A stretch of DNA of 64,000 nt. Source: Ferrimonas sp. YFM. Lineage in GTDB: Bacteria; Pseudomonadota; Gammaproteobacteria; Enterobacterales; Shewanellaceae. Position numbers and translations under genes: made by a program. Shown here in pieces: positions 8,274-16,862 of the stretch (positions are counted from its first letter, which is position 1; the number at the start of each line of letters is the position of its first letter). The DNA lies in NCBI RefSeq assembly GCF_030296015.1, contig NZ_AP027368.1, forward strand, positions 3,892,839-3,956,838. The letters are read 5' to 3'. The notes below the pieces were generated by a model. The model did no database searches and was not told the DNA's origin. It saw only the letters and a program-made list of their open reading frames with translations.

Positions 8274-10832
8274 CTACTGCTGTTGCATCCTCTTTTTGGT
8301 CACTCGGGTCGCCTGGGCGTTGGCGGGGTCATCGGGCCACAGGTGTTTGGGGTAGCGCCCCTTCATCTCTTTCTTCACCTCATTCCAGGCCCCTTTCCAG
8401 AAAGCGGCCAGATCTTCGGTCACCTGCAGCGGCCTGTGCGCCGGCGAGAGCAGCTCCAGGGTCACCGGCAGCTGCCCACGGGCCAACCTGGGGGTGGCTG
8501 CCTCACCATACATCTCCTGGACCCGAACCGCTAACTTCACCCCTTGTGCATGGTATTCAAGCTTCAGACGACTGCCGGTGGGAGCCTGCCAGTGGGTCGG
8601 CAGAAGATCATCCAGCTGTTGCTGCTGAGTCCACTCCAGGCTGGCCTGAAGGATCCCTTTGAGATCCAGCTTCTTCAGCTGAGCCACCCGCGTCAAGCCA
8701 GTCAGATAGGGCCCCAGCCACTGCTCCAGTCCGTCCATCAGCGCCGGATCGCTGAGATCCGGCCAATCCAATTCAGGGCAGAGCCGGCGGGCGTGGTGCA
8801 GCCTCAGGCGCCACTGCTCAATGGACTCACTCCATGGCAGCAGCCCCAGTCCCTGGCGACGAACCGCCTCCAGCAGGGCCTGGCAGTAATCTTCATCGCT
8901 GATGTCAGTCAGTGGCTCTCTTTTCAGGGTCAGACTGCCCAGCATCTGTCTCTTCTCTGCCACCAGCTCGCCGGTTTTGCTGTCCAGGTGCTGGGCGCGT
9001 TTGCTGGCAACCAGGTGGGGCAATGCCCGGGTCAGCAACGACAGCTCCACCTCCGCGGCGAGATGAATCAGGGCATCCCCCTGCCCCTGGCGCTCAGACA
9101 ACTGGGCCGCCACCAGCAGGGTATGGCGTCCCTGCCAGGGGTCATCCTGGGGAAGGACGGCACCACTGCCGCCGCTGAGTTGATAGCGGCCATCTTTGCC
9201 CCGGGCCTGAGCAATACGATCCGGGTAGGCCAGGGCCAGCAGCAAACCGGCATGGTCGCCGGAGGCGGGGGCCTCTTTGCAACCCAGCTGATTGCGCCAC
9301 TTTTGCGCCTGCTGTTTGGCAGGGCCGGCCAGCTTACCCAGGCGCAGCTCGATATCCACCCCCACGCGACGTCCACGAAGGGGATCCGCTTCCTCGAGCA
9401 AGGCCGCCAGCTCGCACGCCAGAGCCTGCAACCCGCAGACGCCGAGACTCAGCTCCAGCTCCGCCGCCTTGAGCAGCATATGGCCGAGGCGGGGATCGCT
9501 GCCGAGGCGATGCACCTGGCGCCCCATGGGGGTCAGCTGATGCTGTTCATCCACCAGTTCAAGTTGCGCCAGCAGAGTCCAGGCGCCGTCCATGGCCGCC
9601 TTGGGAGGTTCGGTCAGCCAGCTCAGGTCCGTCGCCTGCCGGCAGCCCCAGGCCGCCAGCTCCAGCGCCAGATGGGTCAGATCCGCCGTGGTGATCTCCG
9701 GGGCATCGCTCTCTCCCAACCCCTGCTGCATCCCCTCGCTCCACAGACGCACCCCGTGGCCAGGCATCAGTCGTCCGGCCCGGCCGCTGCGCTGAGCCGC
9801 AGAGCCCTGGCTGATGCGCACCGTCTCCAGTCGGGTCAATCCACTGCGCAGGTTGTACCTGGCCTGACGCTGCCAGCCACCATCCACCACCACGGAGATG
9901 CCATCGATGGTCAGGCTGGACTCGGCGATGTTGGTGGCCAACACCACCTTACGGGTGCCCGCTGGGGGCGGGGCGATGGCCTCATCCTGCTCCCTGGGAG
10001 AGAGCTGGCCATAAAGGGGACAGAGCCTGACCCCATCCGCCAGCCCGTGTTGCAGCAGCTCCTGGGCCCGGCGAATCTCGCCCTGACCGGGGAAAAACGC
10101 GAGAATGTTGCCCTCTCTCTGGGTCAGTTGCCGACGAATCTGGGCCACGGCGTGATTGACCCAGGGTTCCCCCTGAGGCACCGGCTGATACTCCAGGGAT
10201 ACCGGATAGCTGCGGCCCTCACTGCTCACCTTCACCGCGTCGCCCAGGCACTGCTCAAAATTCTGCCCCTCCAGGGTGGCGGACATCAGCATCAGGGTCA
10301 GATCCTCACGAAGCCCTCCCTGAACCTCCAGGGCCAGGGCCAGGGCCAGATCCGTGGCCAGGTGACGCTCATGCACTTCGTCAAACAGCACCAGCGCCAC
10401 CCCCTCCAGTTCGGGATCGCTCTGGATCTGCCGGGTCAGGACGCCTTCGGTAACGATCTCCAGCCGGGTTCGGGCACTGACTTTGGTCTCCCCGCGGACT
10501 CGCAGCCCCACCGTTTCCCCCACCTTCTCCCCCAGCTGCGCCGCCAGGTAACGGGCAATGGCCCGGGCAGCGATACGCCGCGGCTCCAGCAGAAGAATGC
10601 GCCCCTCCACCTCGGGCCAGCCAAGCATGGCTAAGGGCAGAGCCGTGGACTTACCGGCGCCTGTGGGGGCCTGAAGGATGACTTGATTGTGGGAGGCCAG
10701 GGCCTGGCGCAGCGGGCCAAACACCTCCTCGATGGGCAGAGCGGACAAGGGGACAGCGTTCCTCAAAAGAATAGAAACCGACAGTGTACCGCCGGGGTGC
10801 AGCGGGGCCAAGGGGGTGGTCGCTTTCACCAA
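8274..10832 (-). CDS. hrpB: ATP-dependent helicase HrpB
   Basis: This DEAH-box helicase has APTGAGKST (Walker A), DEVHERH (Walker B/DEAH-type box), the SATLEG motif III, QRSGRAGR (motif VI) and the long HrpB C-terminal domain ending near LWPDDP. Its cellular role in E. coli is poorly defined; RNA helicase activity is inferred from the family. As drawn from the ATG at 10832 it has 852 residues, about 25-30 longer at the N-terminus than typical. A TTG at 10748 preceded by TGAGG would give MSALPIEEVFGPL and fits the family start better. It lies upstream of mrcB and divergent from thpR, as in E. coli. Confidence 0.95.
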   Translation of the reverse strand: MVKATTPLAPLHPGGTLSVSILLRNAVPLSALPIEEVFGPLRQALASHNQVILQAPTGAGKSTALPLAMLGWPEVEGRILLLEPRRIAARAIARYLAAQLGEKVGETVGLRVRGETKVSARTRLEIVTEGVLTRQIQSDPELEGVALVLFDEVHERHLATDLALALALEVQGGLREDLTLMLMSATLEGQNFEQCLGDAVKVSSEGRSYPVSLEYQPVPQGEPWVNHAVAQIRRQLTQREGNILAFFPGQGEIRRAQELLQHGLADGVRLCPLYGQLSPREQDEAIAPPPAGTRKVVLATNIAESSLTIDGISVVVDGGWQRQARYNLRSGLTRLETVRISQGSAAQRSGRAGRLMPGHGVRLWSEGMQQGLGESDAPEITTADLTHLALELAAWGCRQATDLSWLTEPPKAAMDGAWTLLAQLELVDEQHQLTPMGRQVHRLGSDPRLGHMLLKAAELELSLGVCGLQALACELAALLEEADPLRGRRVGVDIELRLGKLAGPAKQQAQKWRNQLGCKEAPASGDHAGLLLALAYPDRIAQARGKDGRYQLSGGSGAVLPQDDPWQGRHTLLVAAQLSERQGQGDALIHLAAEVELSLLTRALPHLVASKRAQHLDSKTGELVAEKRQMLGSLTLKREPLTDISDEDYCQALLEAVRRQGLGLLPWSESIEQWRLRLHHARRLCPELDWPDLSDPALMDGLEQWLGPYLTGLTRVAQLKKLDLKGILQASLEWTQQQQLDDLLPTHWQAPTGSRLKLEYHAQGVKLAVRVQEMYGEAATPRLARGQLPVTLELLSPAHRPLQVTEDLAAFWKGAWNEVKKEMKGRYPKHLWPDDPANAQATRVTKKRMQQQ

Positions 10833-10878
10833 TCACCGGGAATATACTGAGCTTAAAGGAGTTCAATGAAAGAGAGCC

Positions 10879-11391
10879 ATGGCCGAACGACTGTTTTTCG
10901 CCCTGCCCGTCAGCATCAGCAACCAGATGGCACTGATCAAACACCAGGCCCACCTGGGGCAACTGGGCAGAGTGGTGCCCGCCACCAACTTTCACCTGAC
11001 CCTGGCCTTTCTGGGCCAGGTGACCCAGAAGCAGAAAGAAGGGCTTATTGACCGCTGGCAGGAGCTGGAGGTGCCCAGGCTGAGTCTGACCCTGGACCGC
11101 TACCTGCATTTTCCCAAGGCAGGGGTTGTCTGCCTCGGCTGCGATCAGTCCCCCATCGCCCTAAACCGGCTGGCGGGGCAACTGAGGCGGGATGCTGCCC
11201 AGCATGGGCTGCACAGCCACAGGGCGCCATTTCGCCCTCATGTCACCCTGTTCCGCGGTGTGCATGAGGTCACCGAACTGCCTGAACCTGCCCCGGTCAC
11301 CCTGGAGCTCAACGAGGTGCAGCTGATGCGCTCTCACAGGGAGATGGGCAAGCTGGTCTACAGCCCTCTGGTACGCTGGCACGCTCGGTAA
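10879..11391 (+). CDS. thpR: RNA 2',3'-cyclic phosphodiesterase (2H family)
   Basis: A 2H phosphoesterase of 170 residues. Its two HxTx catalytic motifs are visible as HLTL (in NFHLTLAFLGQ, near residue 37) and HVTL (in FRPHVTLFRG, near residue 118). The E. coli homologue (LigT/ThpR) hydrolyses 2',3'-cyclic phosphates to 2'-phosphates and can reversibly join tRNA halves. The ATG at 10879 follows AAAGAGAG. An ATG at 10866 is out of frame. It is divergent from hrpB; only 46 bp separate the starts if the long hrpB form is used, which is another reason to prefer the shorter hrpB start. Confidence 0.93.
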   Translation: MAERLFFALPVSISNQMALIKHQAHLGQLGRVVPATNFHLTLAFLGQVTQKQKEGLIDRWQELEVPRLSLTLDRYLHFPKAGVVCLGCDQSPIALNRLAGQLRRDAAQHGLHSHRAPFRPHVTLFRGVHEVTELPEPAPVTLELNEVQLMRSHREMGKLVYSPLVRWHAR

Positions 11392-11416
11392 AAAAATCGA
11401 TGATCTCTCATCGCCC

Positions 11417-11439
11417 AACCGGCCTCTCTTGAGCCGGTT
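11417..11439 (+). terminator. Weak hairpin after thpR
   Basis: AACCGGC (11417-11423) and GCCGGTT (11433-11439) pair. There is no immediate T tract, so this is only a possible transcript end. Confidence 0.35.
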
Positions 11440-11548
11440 CACAGCCCTCATATATTTCTTTACACATGTGAACCGCATAACAGAATCAAATACTTAATTT
11501 CAGGAGTATGGTTTTAGGAGGGCCTAGCCCGAAGACGGAGCCATCAAG

Positions 11549-12418
11549 ATGAGCATCCTGTTTCCCCTGATGGGCAACACCATGGTGATACTGGGCATCA
11601 CCATGCTTGCCATCGCCTCCTTTAAGGTCGGAGATCTGCTACAGCGTCTTCCCAATCAACAGCTGCACCGCAGCTGGCAATTTCTGCGCCTGCTTATCTT
11701 GTTGTTTATCCTCGGCTATACCGGCTTCAGCCTGATGAACTGGAACAGTTATGTCGACTGGACCCATATGCTGGTGCCCGTGGTGTTCTTCGGCGGTGCC
11801 ATCTTCGTGTTGCTGGTGTGCTCCCTCTCCCTGAAGACCACCCGAGTGGTTCAGCAGGTCTACAGCCTGCAGAAGCAGGCAATCACCGATCCGCTGATGG
11901 GGATCTTCAACCGTCGCTATCTGGACCGACGCCTGGGGGAAGAGGTGTTGTTGTGCCGGGATAGCCATCGTCCCCTGACCCTGATGATGCTGGACATCGA
12001 CCACTTCAAGCGGGTCAATGACACCTATGGGCATCCGGTCGGAGACTTGGTGCTCAAGGCCCTGGGCCAGACCCTGATTCGTCATACCCGCAATTCAGAC
12101 GTGGTCGCCCGTTACGGTGGCGAAGAGATCGCGGTGCTGCTGCCCGGCACCAGTGGTGCAGAAGCCAGGGTGCTGGCAGACCGGCTGCACCAGGAGATTG
12201 GCAAATTGCGCGTCCCCTTACCCGAGCAGGGGAGCCAACCCAGGCCACCGCTGCGGTTCAGCGTCAGTATTGGGGTGGCCGGCTGCAATGCGGGCAACGC
12301 GGATGCCGGACACCTGCTGCAGGCCGCTGACCTGGCCCTCTACCAGGCCAAGGAGACCGGCCGGGACAGGGTCGCCTGTTGCCCGGATCTCAGGCTGGCG
12401 GTGGCCAGCGCCAACTGA
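11549..12418 (+). CDS. Membrane-anchored diguanylate cyclase (GGDEF)
   Basis: The 289-residue protein has about three membrane helices in its first 95 residues (near 5-30, 45-65 and 72-95) and then a complete GGDEF domain. The active-site loop is GGEEI. The metal-binding strand is DIDHFKRVNDTYGH, and the inhibitory I-site is present as RNSD five residues before the active loop. It should therefore make cyclic di-GMP from GTP and be product-inhibited. No recognised sensor domain is fused, so the signal may be sensed in the membrane region. The gene stands alone between thpR and the convergent pepB. The start ATG at 11549 is preceded by GACGGAG. Confidence 0.92.
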   Translation: MSILFPLMGNTMVILGITMLAIASFKVGDLLQRLPNQQLHRSWQFLRLLILLFILGYTGFSLMNWNSYVDWTHMLVPVVFFGGAIFVLLVCSLSLKTTRVVQQVYSLQKQAITDPLMGIFNRRYLDRRLGEEVLLCRDSHRPLTLMMLDIDHFKRVNDTYGHPVGDLVLKALGQTLIRHTRNSDVVARYGGEEIAVLLPGTSGAEARVLADRLHQEIGKLRVPLPEQGSQPRPPLRFSVSIGVAGCNAGNADAGHLLQAADLALYQAKETGRDRVACCPDLRLAVASAN

Positions 12419-12430
12419 AACACCCCCGCA

Positions 12431-12461
12431 TAAAAAAACGCCCCGCAGTTGCGGGGCGTTG
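12431..12461. terminator. Terminator shared by GGDEF gene and pepB
   Basis: AACGCCCCGC (12437-12446) pairs with GCGGGGCGTT (12451-12460) around AGTT. Seven A residues at 12432-12438 become a T tract for leftward transcription, so it mainly terminates pepB. Confidence 0.85.
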
Positions 12462-12483
12462 TCATTGTCCTGCCGGGGCAGAA

Positions 12484-13755
12484 TTACTTAAGCAGCTTGG
12501 CCAGAGTCAGCATGCCCACACCGGTGGCGCCTTCGGCCCACAGGCCATTGGCGGAGTCTGCGTAGCAGGCGGACAGGTCGAAGTGCAGCCAGCCCTGTTC
12601 AGGCTCACCGGCGAATCGGCTCAGGAAGCCCGCCGCATTGGAGGCACCACCGAAGCCACCGCCCTTCTGCGCCTTGGAGTTGGCGGTGTCTGCGAAGGCA
12701 GAGGGGCACTTGCCCTGATGGAACTTGGCCAGGGGCAGACGCCACAGACCCTCATCCACCTCGGCAGCGGCGGCCATGGCATCGGCACAGGCGCCATCAT
12801 GGAGACCGAACAGGGCGTTATAGTCATCACCCACCGCCACCATGGCGGCACCGGTCAAGGTGGCCGCATCGATGATGCGCTTGGCACCGGCCTCATTGGC
12901 GGCCATCAGGCCGTCGGCCAGCACCAGGCGACCCTCGGCATCGGTGTTGACGATCTCAACACTGGTGCCGTTTTTGTAAGTGAGGACGTCACCCAGCTTG
13001 TAGGCGTGACCGGAGATCAGGTTCTCGGCGCAGCAGAGGAACAGTTTCACTCTCTCGTTCAGGCCGGAGCTGATGGCCAGGTGCAGGGCACCGGCCACGG
13101 TGGCGGCACCGCCCATGTCGCACTTCATCGCCACCATGGAGGCGCTGGGCTTGAGGCTGTAGCCACCGGAATCGAAGGTAATGCCCTTGCCCACCAACGC
13201 CACTTCAACCGGGGCATCGGCTTCGCCAGTGGGGTTGTAGTCCAGCTCCAGCAGAACCGGAGGGCGCTCGGAGCCGCGGCCCACGCCATGGATGCCCACC
13301 CAACCGGCGGTCAGCAGGGCTTCGCCCACCCACTGCTTGGATTTCACCCTGTCCGGGGCCAGGGCGGTGATCTTCTCGGCCACTCTGTCCGCCAGGGCTT
13401 CCGGGCTGAGATCTTCCGGCGTCATGTTCACCAGCTCACGCAACCAGTTGGCGGATTGCCACTGGCGCTGCAGCTGCTCGGCCTCGCCGGCCCAGCGAAT
13501 CTCGCCATCGAGCTTGGCGGTCTGGAAGCCGTTGGCGAAGTGCCACTGCAGGGCGGGAGTCCAGCCTTCGCCACACAGCTCAGCCCGGCGGATTCCCTGG
13601 CCGGTTAGCTTGCGGGCGGCCCCCTGAACCTGACGCCCCAGGTCATCGTCACCCAGGTGGATGCGGGCGGTGTCACCCTCGAAGCTCAGAGAGGCTTCCC
13701 CCCAGTGGGCGGGGGCGCTGTCCTGGGTCAGGACCACTTTCATAAAGTTGCTCAT
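12484..13755 (-). CDS. pepB: Aminopeptidase B (peptidase M17)
   Basis: A leucyl-aminopeptidase-family enzyme of 423 residues (E. coli PepB is 427), removing N-terminal residues from peptides in the cytoplasm with two metal ions. The catalytic core VGKGITFDSGGYSLKPSASM supplies metal and active-site residues. NTDAEGRLVLADGL at residues 270-283 is the family signature. The N-terminus (MKVVLTQDSAPAHWGEASLS) is of PepB rather than PepA type. It is convergent with the cyclase gene and shares its terminator. In E. coli pepB lies elsewhere (isc region), so its place here differs from that synteny. Confidence 0.94.
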   Translation of the reverse strand: MSNFMKVVLTQDSAPAHWGEASLSFEGDTARIHLGDDDLGRQVQGAARKLTGQGIRRAELCGEGWTPALQWHFANGFQTAKLDGEIRWAGEAEQLQRQWQSANWLRELVNMTPEDLSPEALADRVAEKITALAPDRVKSKQWVGEALLTAGWVGIHGVGRGSERPPVLLELDYNPTGEADAPVEVALVGKGITFDSGGYSLKPSASMVAMKCDMGGAATVAGALHLAISSGLNERVKLFLCCAENLISGHAYKLGDVLTYKNGTSVEIVNTDAEGRLVLADGLMAANEAGAKRIIDAATLTGAAMVAVGDDYNALFGLHDGACADAMAAAAEVDEGLWRLPLAKFHQGKCPSAFADTANSKAQKGGGFGGASNAAGFLSRFAGEPEQGWLHFDLSACYADSANGLWAEGATGVGMLTLAKLLK

Positions 13756-13852
13756 GCGTTGTTCCCTTGCATTTTGTTATCCGACGCAGTGTATCATTGT
13801 GGCTCAACCGGCGTAACTGTCGGTCATTTCTTGAGGTCTAAAGGACTAAGCC

Positions 13853-14506
13853 ATGAGTCAAACCGCCGTCGTCATCGGCGCCACCGGAGTGGTGGGCCGG
13901 GCCCTGGTCGACCAACTGAGTCGTCAGCCCAATATCCAGCAGGTTCGCACCCTGACCCGACGCCCGGCCCCCCATTCCAGCCCCAAGGTGGACAACCGGG
14001 TGATCGATTTCGACCACCTCAGCCAGTACGCCGACCTGATGAAGGGGGATCTGCTGTTCTCCTGCCTGGGCACCACCAGAAAACAGGCGGGCTCCATCGA
14101 CGCACAGCGAAAGGTGGATTACAGCTACCAATGGCGGGTGGCGGAACTGGCCGCAGAACAGGGGGTCGGTCATTACCTGCTGGTCTCCTCCAGCGGCGCC
14201 GACCCGAAATCCAAATCCCCCTACCTGAAGATGAAGGGAGAACTGGAGCAGCGGGTGCGCTCCCTGCCCTTTAACCGCATCAGCGTCTTCCAGCCCTCCC
14301 TGCTGCTGGGCCAGCGCAGCGATTTTCGGGCCGGGGAGGCGCTGGCGGCCCTGGTGATGCCCACCCTCTGCCTGCTGCCCGGACTGCGCCGATTCCGCCC
14401 GATACGGGGCGAGCAGGTGGCGGCCAAAATGGTGGCGGTCAGCCAGAGCCCCGGCCACCCCGTTGAGACCTTTCGCCTAGACGAGATATTTGATTATGAA
14501 GTTTGA
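13853..14506 (+). CDS. NAD(P)-binding oxidoreductase, HTATIP2/YbjT-like
   Basis: This Rossmann-fold protein of 217 residues has a [16 protein letters not shown] nucleotide-binding start and [20 protein letters not shown], the SDR-like YxxxK region of atypical SDRs similar to HTATIP2/TIP30. The substrate is unknown. The start follows GGACTAAGCC. Its 3' end overlaps sfsA by 11 bp, suggesting cotranscription and translational coupling. Confidence 0.82.
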   Translation: MSQTAVVIGATGVVGRALVDQLSRQPNIQQVRTLTRRPAPHSSPKVDNRVIDFDHLSQYADLMKGDLLFSCLGTTRKQAGSIDAQRKVDYSYQWRVAELAAEQGVGHYLLVSSSGADPKSKSPYLKMKGELEQRVRSLPFNRISVFQPSLLLGQRSDFRAGEALAALVMPTLCLLPGLRRFRPIRGEQVAAKMVAVSQSPGHPVETFRLDEIFDYEV

Positions 14507-15206
14507 TGCCCCCTTGAAGCCCGCCACCCTGATCAAAAGGTACAAACGATTTTTGGCGGACGTGGAGCTGGCTGACGGCAGCGTCTTTACCCTGCACTGC
14601 GCCAATACCGGTGCCATGACAGGTTGTGCCACTCCGGGCGACACCGTCTGGTACAGCACCTCGGACAACCCCAAGCGCAAATACCCCTGCAGCTGGGAGC
14701 TCACCGAAACGGCCGCAGGCCACTTCATCGGCATCAATACCGCCAGCGCCAATACCCTGGCTCAGGAAGCGGTGGAGGGAGGACTGATCCCTGAGTTGAC
14801 GGGATACGCCAGCTTGAGACGAGAGGTTCGCTACGGCGTGGAGAACAGCCGGATCGATCTGCTGTTGGAAGATGAACGTAAACCTTCTTGTTACATTGAG
14901 GTCAAAAGTTGCACCCTGTTGCATCAGGGCCGGGGCTACTTCCCCGATGCGGTGACCGCCCGGGGCCAGAAGCACCTGAGGGAGCTGATGGAGATGCTAG
15001 ACCAAGGTCATAGAGCCGCCCTGTTGTTTTTGGTGCAACATACAGGCATAGCCCAGGTTTCCCCGGCAGATCATATTGATCCCGCCTACGCCAGGTTGTG
15101 CAGAGAAGCCGCCGACAGGGGTGTCGAATTTTACGCCGTGGGGACTGAGATCTCGCCCGATGGCATAACTGTGATGAAGCCACTGCCCGTGCTTCTCACC
15201 CTGTGA
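14496..15206 (+). CDS. sfsA: Sugar fermentation stimulation protein A
   Basis: SfsA family protein of 236 residues (E. coli 234). It has the N-terminal OB-like part ([20 protein letters not shown]) and a nuclease-like core with E-V-K in [10 protein letters not shown] plus [17 protein letters not shown]. It was first described as a factor stimulating maltose metabolism when overproduced and may bind nucleic acid; its true function is unsettled. ATG at 14496 was chosen over the TTG two codons earlier. It lies just upstream of dksA, as in E. coli. Confidence 0.95.
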   Translation: MKFDAPLKPATLIKRYKRFLADVELADGSVFTLHCANTGAMTGCATPGDTVWYSTSDNPKRKYPCSWELTETAAGHFIGINTASANTLAQEAVEGGLIPELTGYASLRREVRYGVENSRIDLLLEDERKPSCYIEVKSCTLLHQGRGYFPDAVTARGQKHLRELMEMLDQGHRAALLFLVQHTGIAQVSPADHIDPAYARLCREAADRGVEFYAVGTEISPDGITVMKPLPVLLTL

Positions 15207-15368
15207 CTAATGCTTGTCAGCGTTACTGAATGGTGTTATACGGGTAAAAAGGAACTGGAGCAGTACAGATTTTCAGACGCTGTTTGCTTTAGCAAAAGCG
15301 TTCTGCTATAGATACCGCCCACTTTTTCTGAGGAACGCCTCGCGCTTGGAAATGACAGGAGACGCGTG

Positions 15369-15815
15369 ATGCCGGACGGCAAAGCGAAAAAGATCGGTGT
15401 ACTTGCCTACGCCAATGTGGAACCTTACCGCGAAGAAGCTGGTGAGGAGTACATGAACGAGAAGCAGCTGGCGCACTTCAAAGCCATTCTTGAAGGTTGG
15501 CGCACCATGCTGCGTGAAGAGGTAGACCGCACGCTGAACCACATGCAGGATGAAGCCGCCAACTTCCCTGACCCTGTGGACCGCGCCGCCCAGGAAGAGG
15601 AGTTCAGCCTCGAACTTCGCACCCGGGACCGTGAGCGTAAGTTGATCAAGAAGATCGAGAAGACCCTCATCAAGGTTCAGGAAGATGACTTCGGCTTCTG
15701 TGAATCCTGCGGTGTCGAGATCGGCATCCGTCGACTGGAGGCGCGTCCCACCGCTGACCTCTGCATCGACTGTAAGACACTAGCCGAAATCAAAGAGAAA
15801 CAGATGGCTGGCTAA
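15369..15815 (+). CDS. dksA: RNA polymerase-binding transcription factor DksA
   Basis: The 148-residue protein is very close to E. coli DksA. It has a coiled coil with the acidic tip D68-P-V-D71-R-A73, which reaches the polymerase secondary channel, and a four-cysteine zinc finger (C111, C114, C132, C135). With ppGpp it represses rRNA and tRNA promoters and activates amino-acid genes during the stringent response. ATG at 15369 was chosen; a GTG one codon earlier is also open. A terminator follows, then gluQ, the usual partner. The tRNA-Pro promoter in this window has the GC-rich discriminator typical of DksA targets. Confidence 0.98.
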   Translation: MPDGKAKKIGVLAYANVEPYREEAGEEYMNEKQLAHFKAILEGWRTMLREEVDRTLNHMQDEAANFPDPVDRAAQEEEFSLELRTRDRERKLIKKIEKTLIKVQEDDFGFCESCGVEIGIRRLEARPTADLCIDCKTLAEIKEKQMAG

Positions 15816-15826
15816 GCCGACAGATG

Positions 15827-15855
15827 AAACGGGAGCTCAGGCTCCCGTTTTCCAT
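15827..15855 (+). terminator. Terminator between dksA and gluQ
   Basis: AAACGGGAGC (15827-15836) and GCTCCCGTTT (15841-15850) form a 10-bp stem with a TCAG loop, followed by TCC. It may reduce, rather than stop, read-through into gluQ. Confidence 0.8.
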
Positions 15856-15866
15856 TCCAGAGCACC

Positions 15867-16745
15867 ATGACAGACTATATCGGGCGCTTCGCCCCCTCCC
15901 CCTCCGGCCCCCTTCACTTTGGCTCCCTGGTTGCTGCCCTGGGCAGCTGGTTGCGTGCCCGCAGCCAGAACGGCCAATGGTTGCTGCGCATGGAGGACAT
16001 CGATCCCCCCCGGGAAATGGCGGGCGCCGCCGACGACATACTGCGCACCCTGGAACGCTTCTCCCTGACCTGGGATGGCGACGTGCTCTACCAGAGCCAG
16101 CGTCATCAGGCGTATGATGCCGCGCTGACCTGGCTGCAGCAGCAGGGACTGGCCTACTACTGCAACTGCCCCCGCAAGCGCATCAAGGCTCTGGGCGGCG
16201 TCTATGACGGCCACTGCCGGGACCGCGTTCTCGATGGTCAGGACTGCGCCATCCGCCTGGTCAATGACCGGGGCGTCGCCCGTTTCGTCGATGGCTTGCT
16301 GGGCCCCATAGTCACCGACGCCAGCTTTGCCGAGGAGGATTTCATCATCCACCGCCGTGACGGCCTCTACGCCTACCAGTTGGCAGTGGTGGTGGACGAC
16401 GCCTTTCAGGGGATCACCGAGGTGGTGCGGGGCAATGACCTGCTGGAAACCACGGTTCGCCAGCAGACCCTGCAGCAGGCTCTGGGGCTACCCATTCCGG
16501 CTTACCTGCACCTGCCTCTGGCGGTGTGGTCCGACGGAAACAAACTCTCAAAGCAGAATCATGCGCCCCCCATAGGCGAGACCGCACCGGAGCTGGCACT
16601 GAGCCGGGCCCTGGCGTTTCTGGGGCTGACGCCGCCGCCGGAGTTGTGGCAAGCGCCCTGCCCCACACAACTGGCCTGGGCTGTGAGCTGCTTTGAGCTC
16701 TCCTCTCTGCCGAGGGAGAGGAAGATCCTGTTACAGGAAAGCTGA
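15867..16745 (+). CDS. gluQ: Glutamyl-Q tRNA(Asp) synthetase
   Basis: This truncated glutamyl-tRNA synthetase paralogue of 292 residues attaches glutamate to the queuosine base at the wobble position of tRNA-Asp. It has the class I signature HFGS (residues 17-20), the second motif KLSKQ (226-230), and a zinc-type cluster CNCPRKR...GHC. It lacks the anticodon-binding domain of GltX, as expected. The dksA-gluQ-pcnB order is conserved in gammaproteobacteria. Confidence 0.96.
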   Translation: MTDYIGRFAPSPSGPLHFGSLVAALGSWLRARSQNGQWLLRMEDIDPPREMAGAADDILRTLERFSLTWDGDVLYQSQRHQAYDAALTWLQQQGLAYYCNCPRKRIKALGGVYDGHCRDRVLDGQDCAIRLVNDRGVARFVDGLLGPIVTDASFAEEDFIIHRRDGLYAYQLAVVVDDAFQGITEVVRGNDLLETTVRQQTLQQALGLPIPAYLHLPLAVWSDGNKLSKQNHAPPIGETAPELALSRALAFLGLTPPPELWQAPCPTQLAWAVSCFELSSLPRERKILLQES

Positions 16746-16862
16746 CGCCGGCCACCATACCCACAATAGAGCTGCGGCTTATCATTTCGGCAGCGATGGG
16801 GTATCATGGCGCGCCGATAATACCTTCAACCCTTACAGCCTGAAATTCAGTCGAGGTGTACC

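Noticed and set aside
8544-10634. A rightward open frame of almost 700 codons opposite hrpB
   Set aside because: Antisense to intact hrpB helicase motifs; composition is that of a shadow frame.
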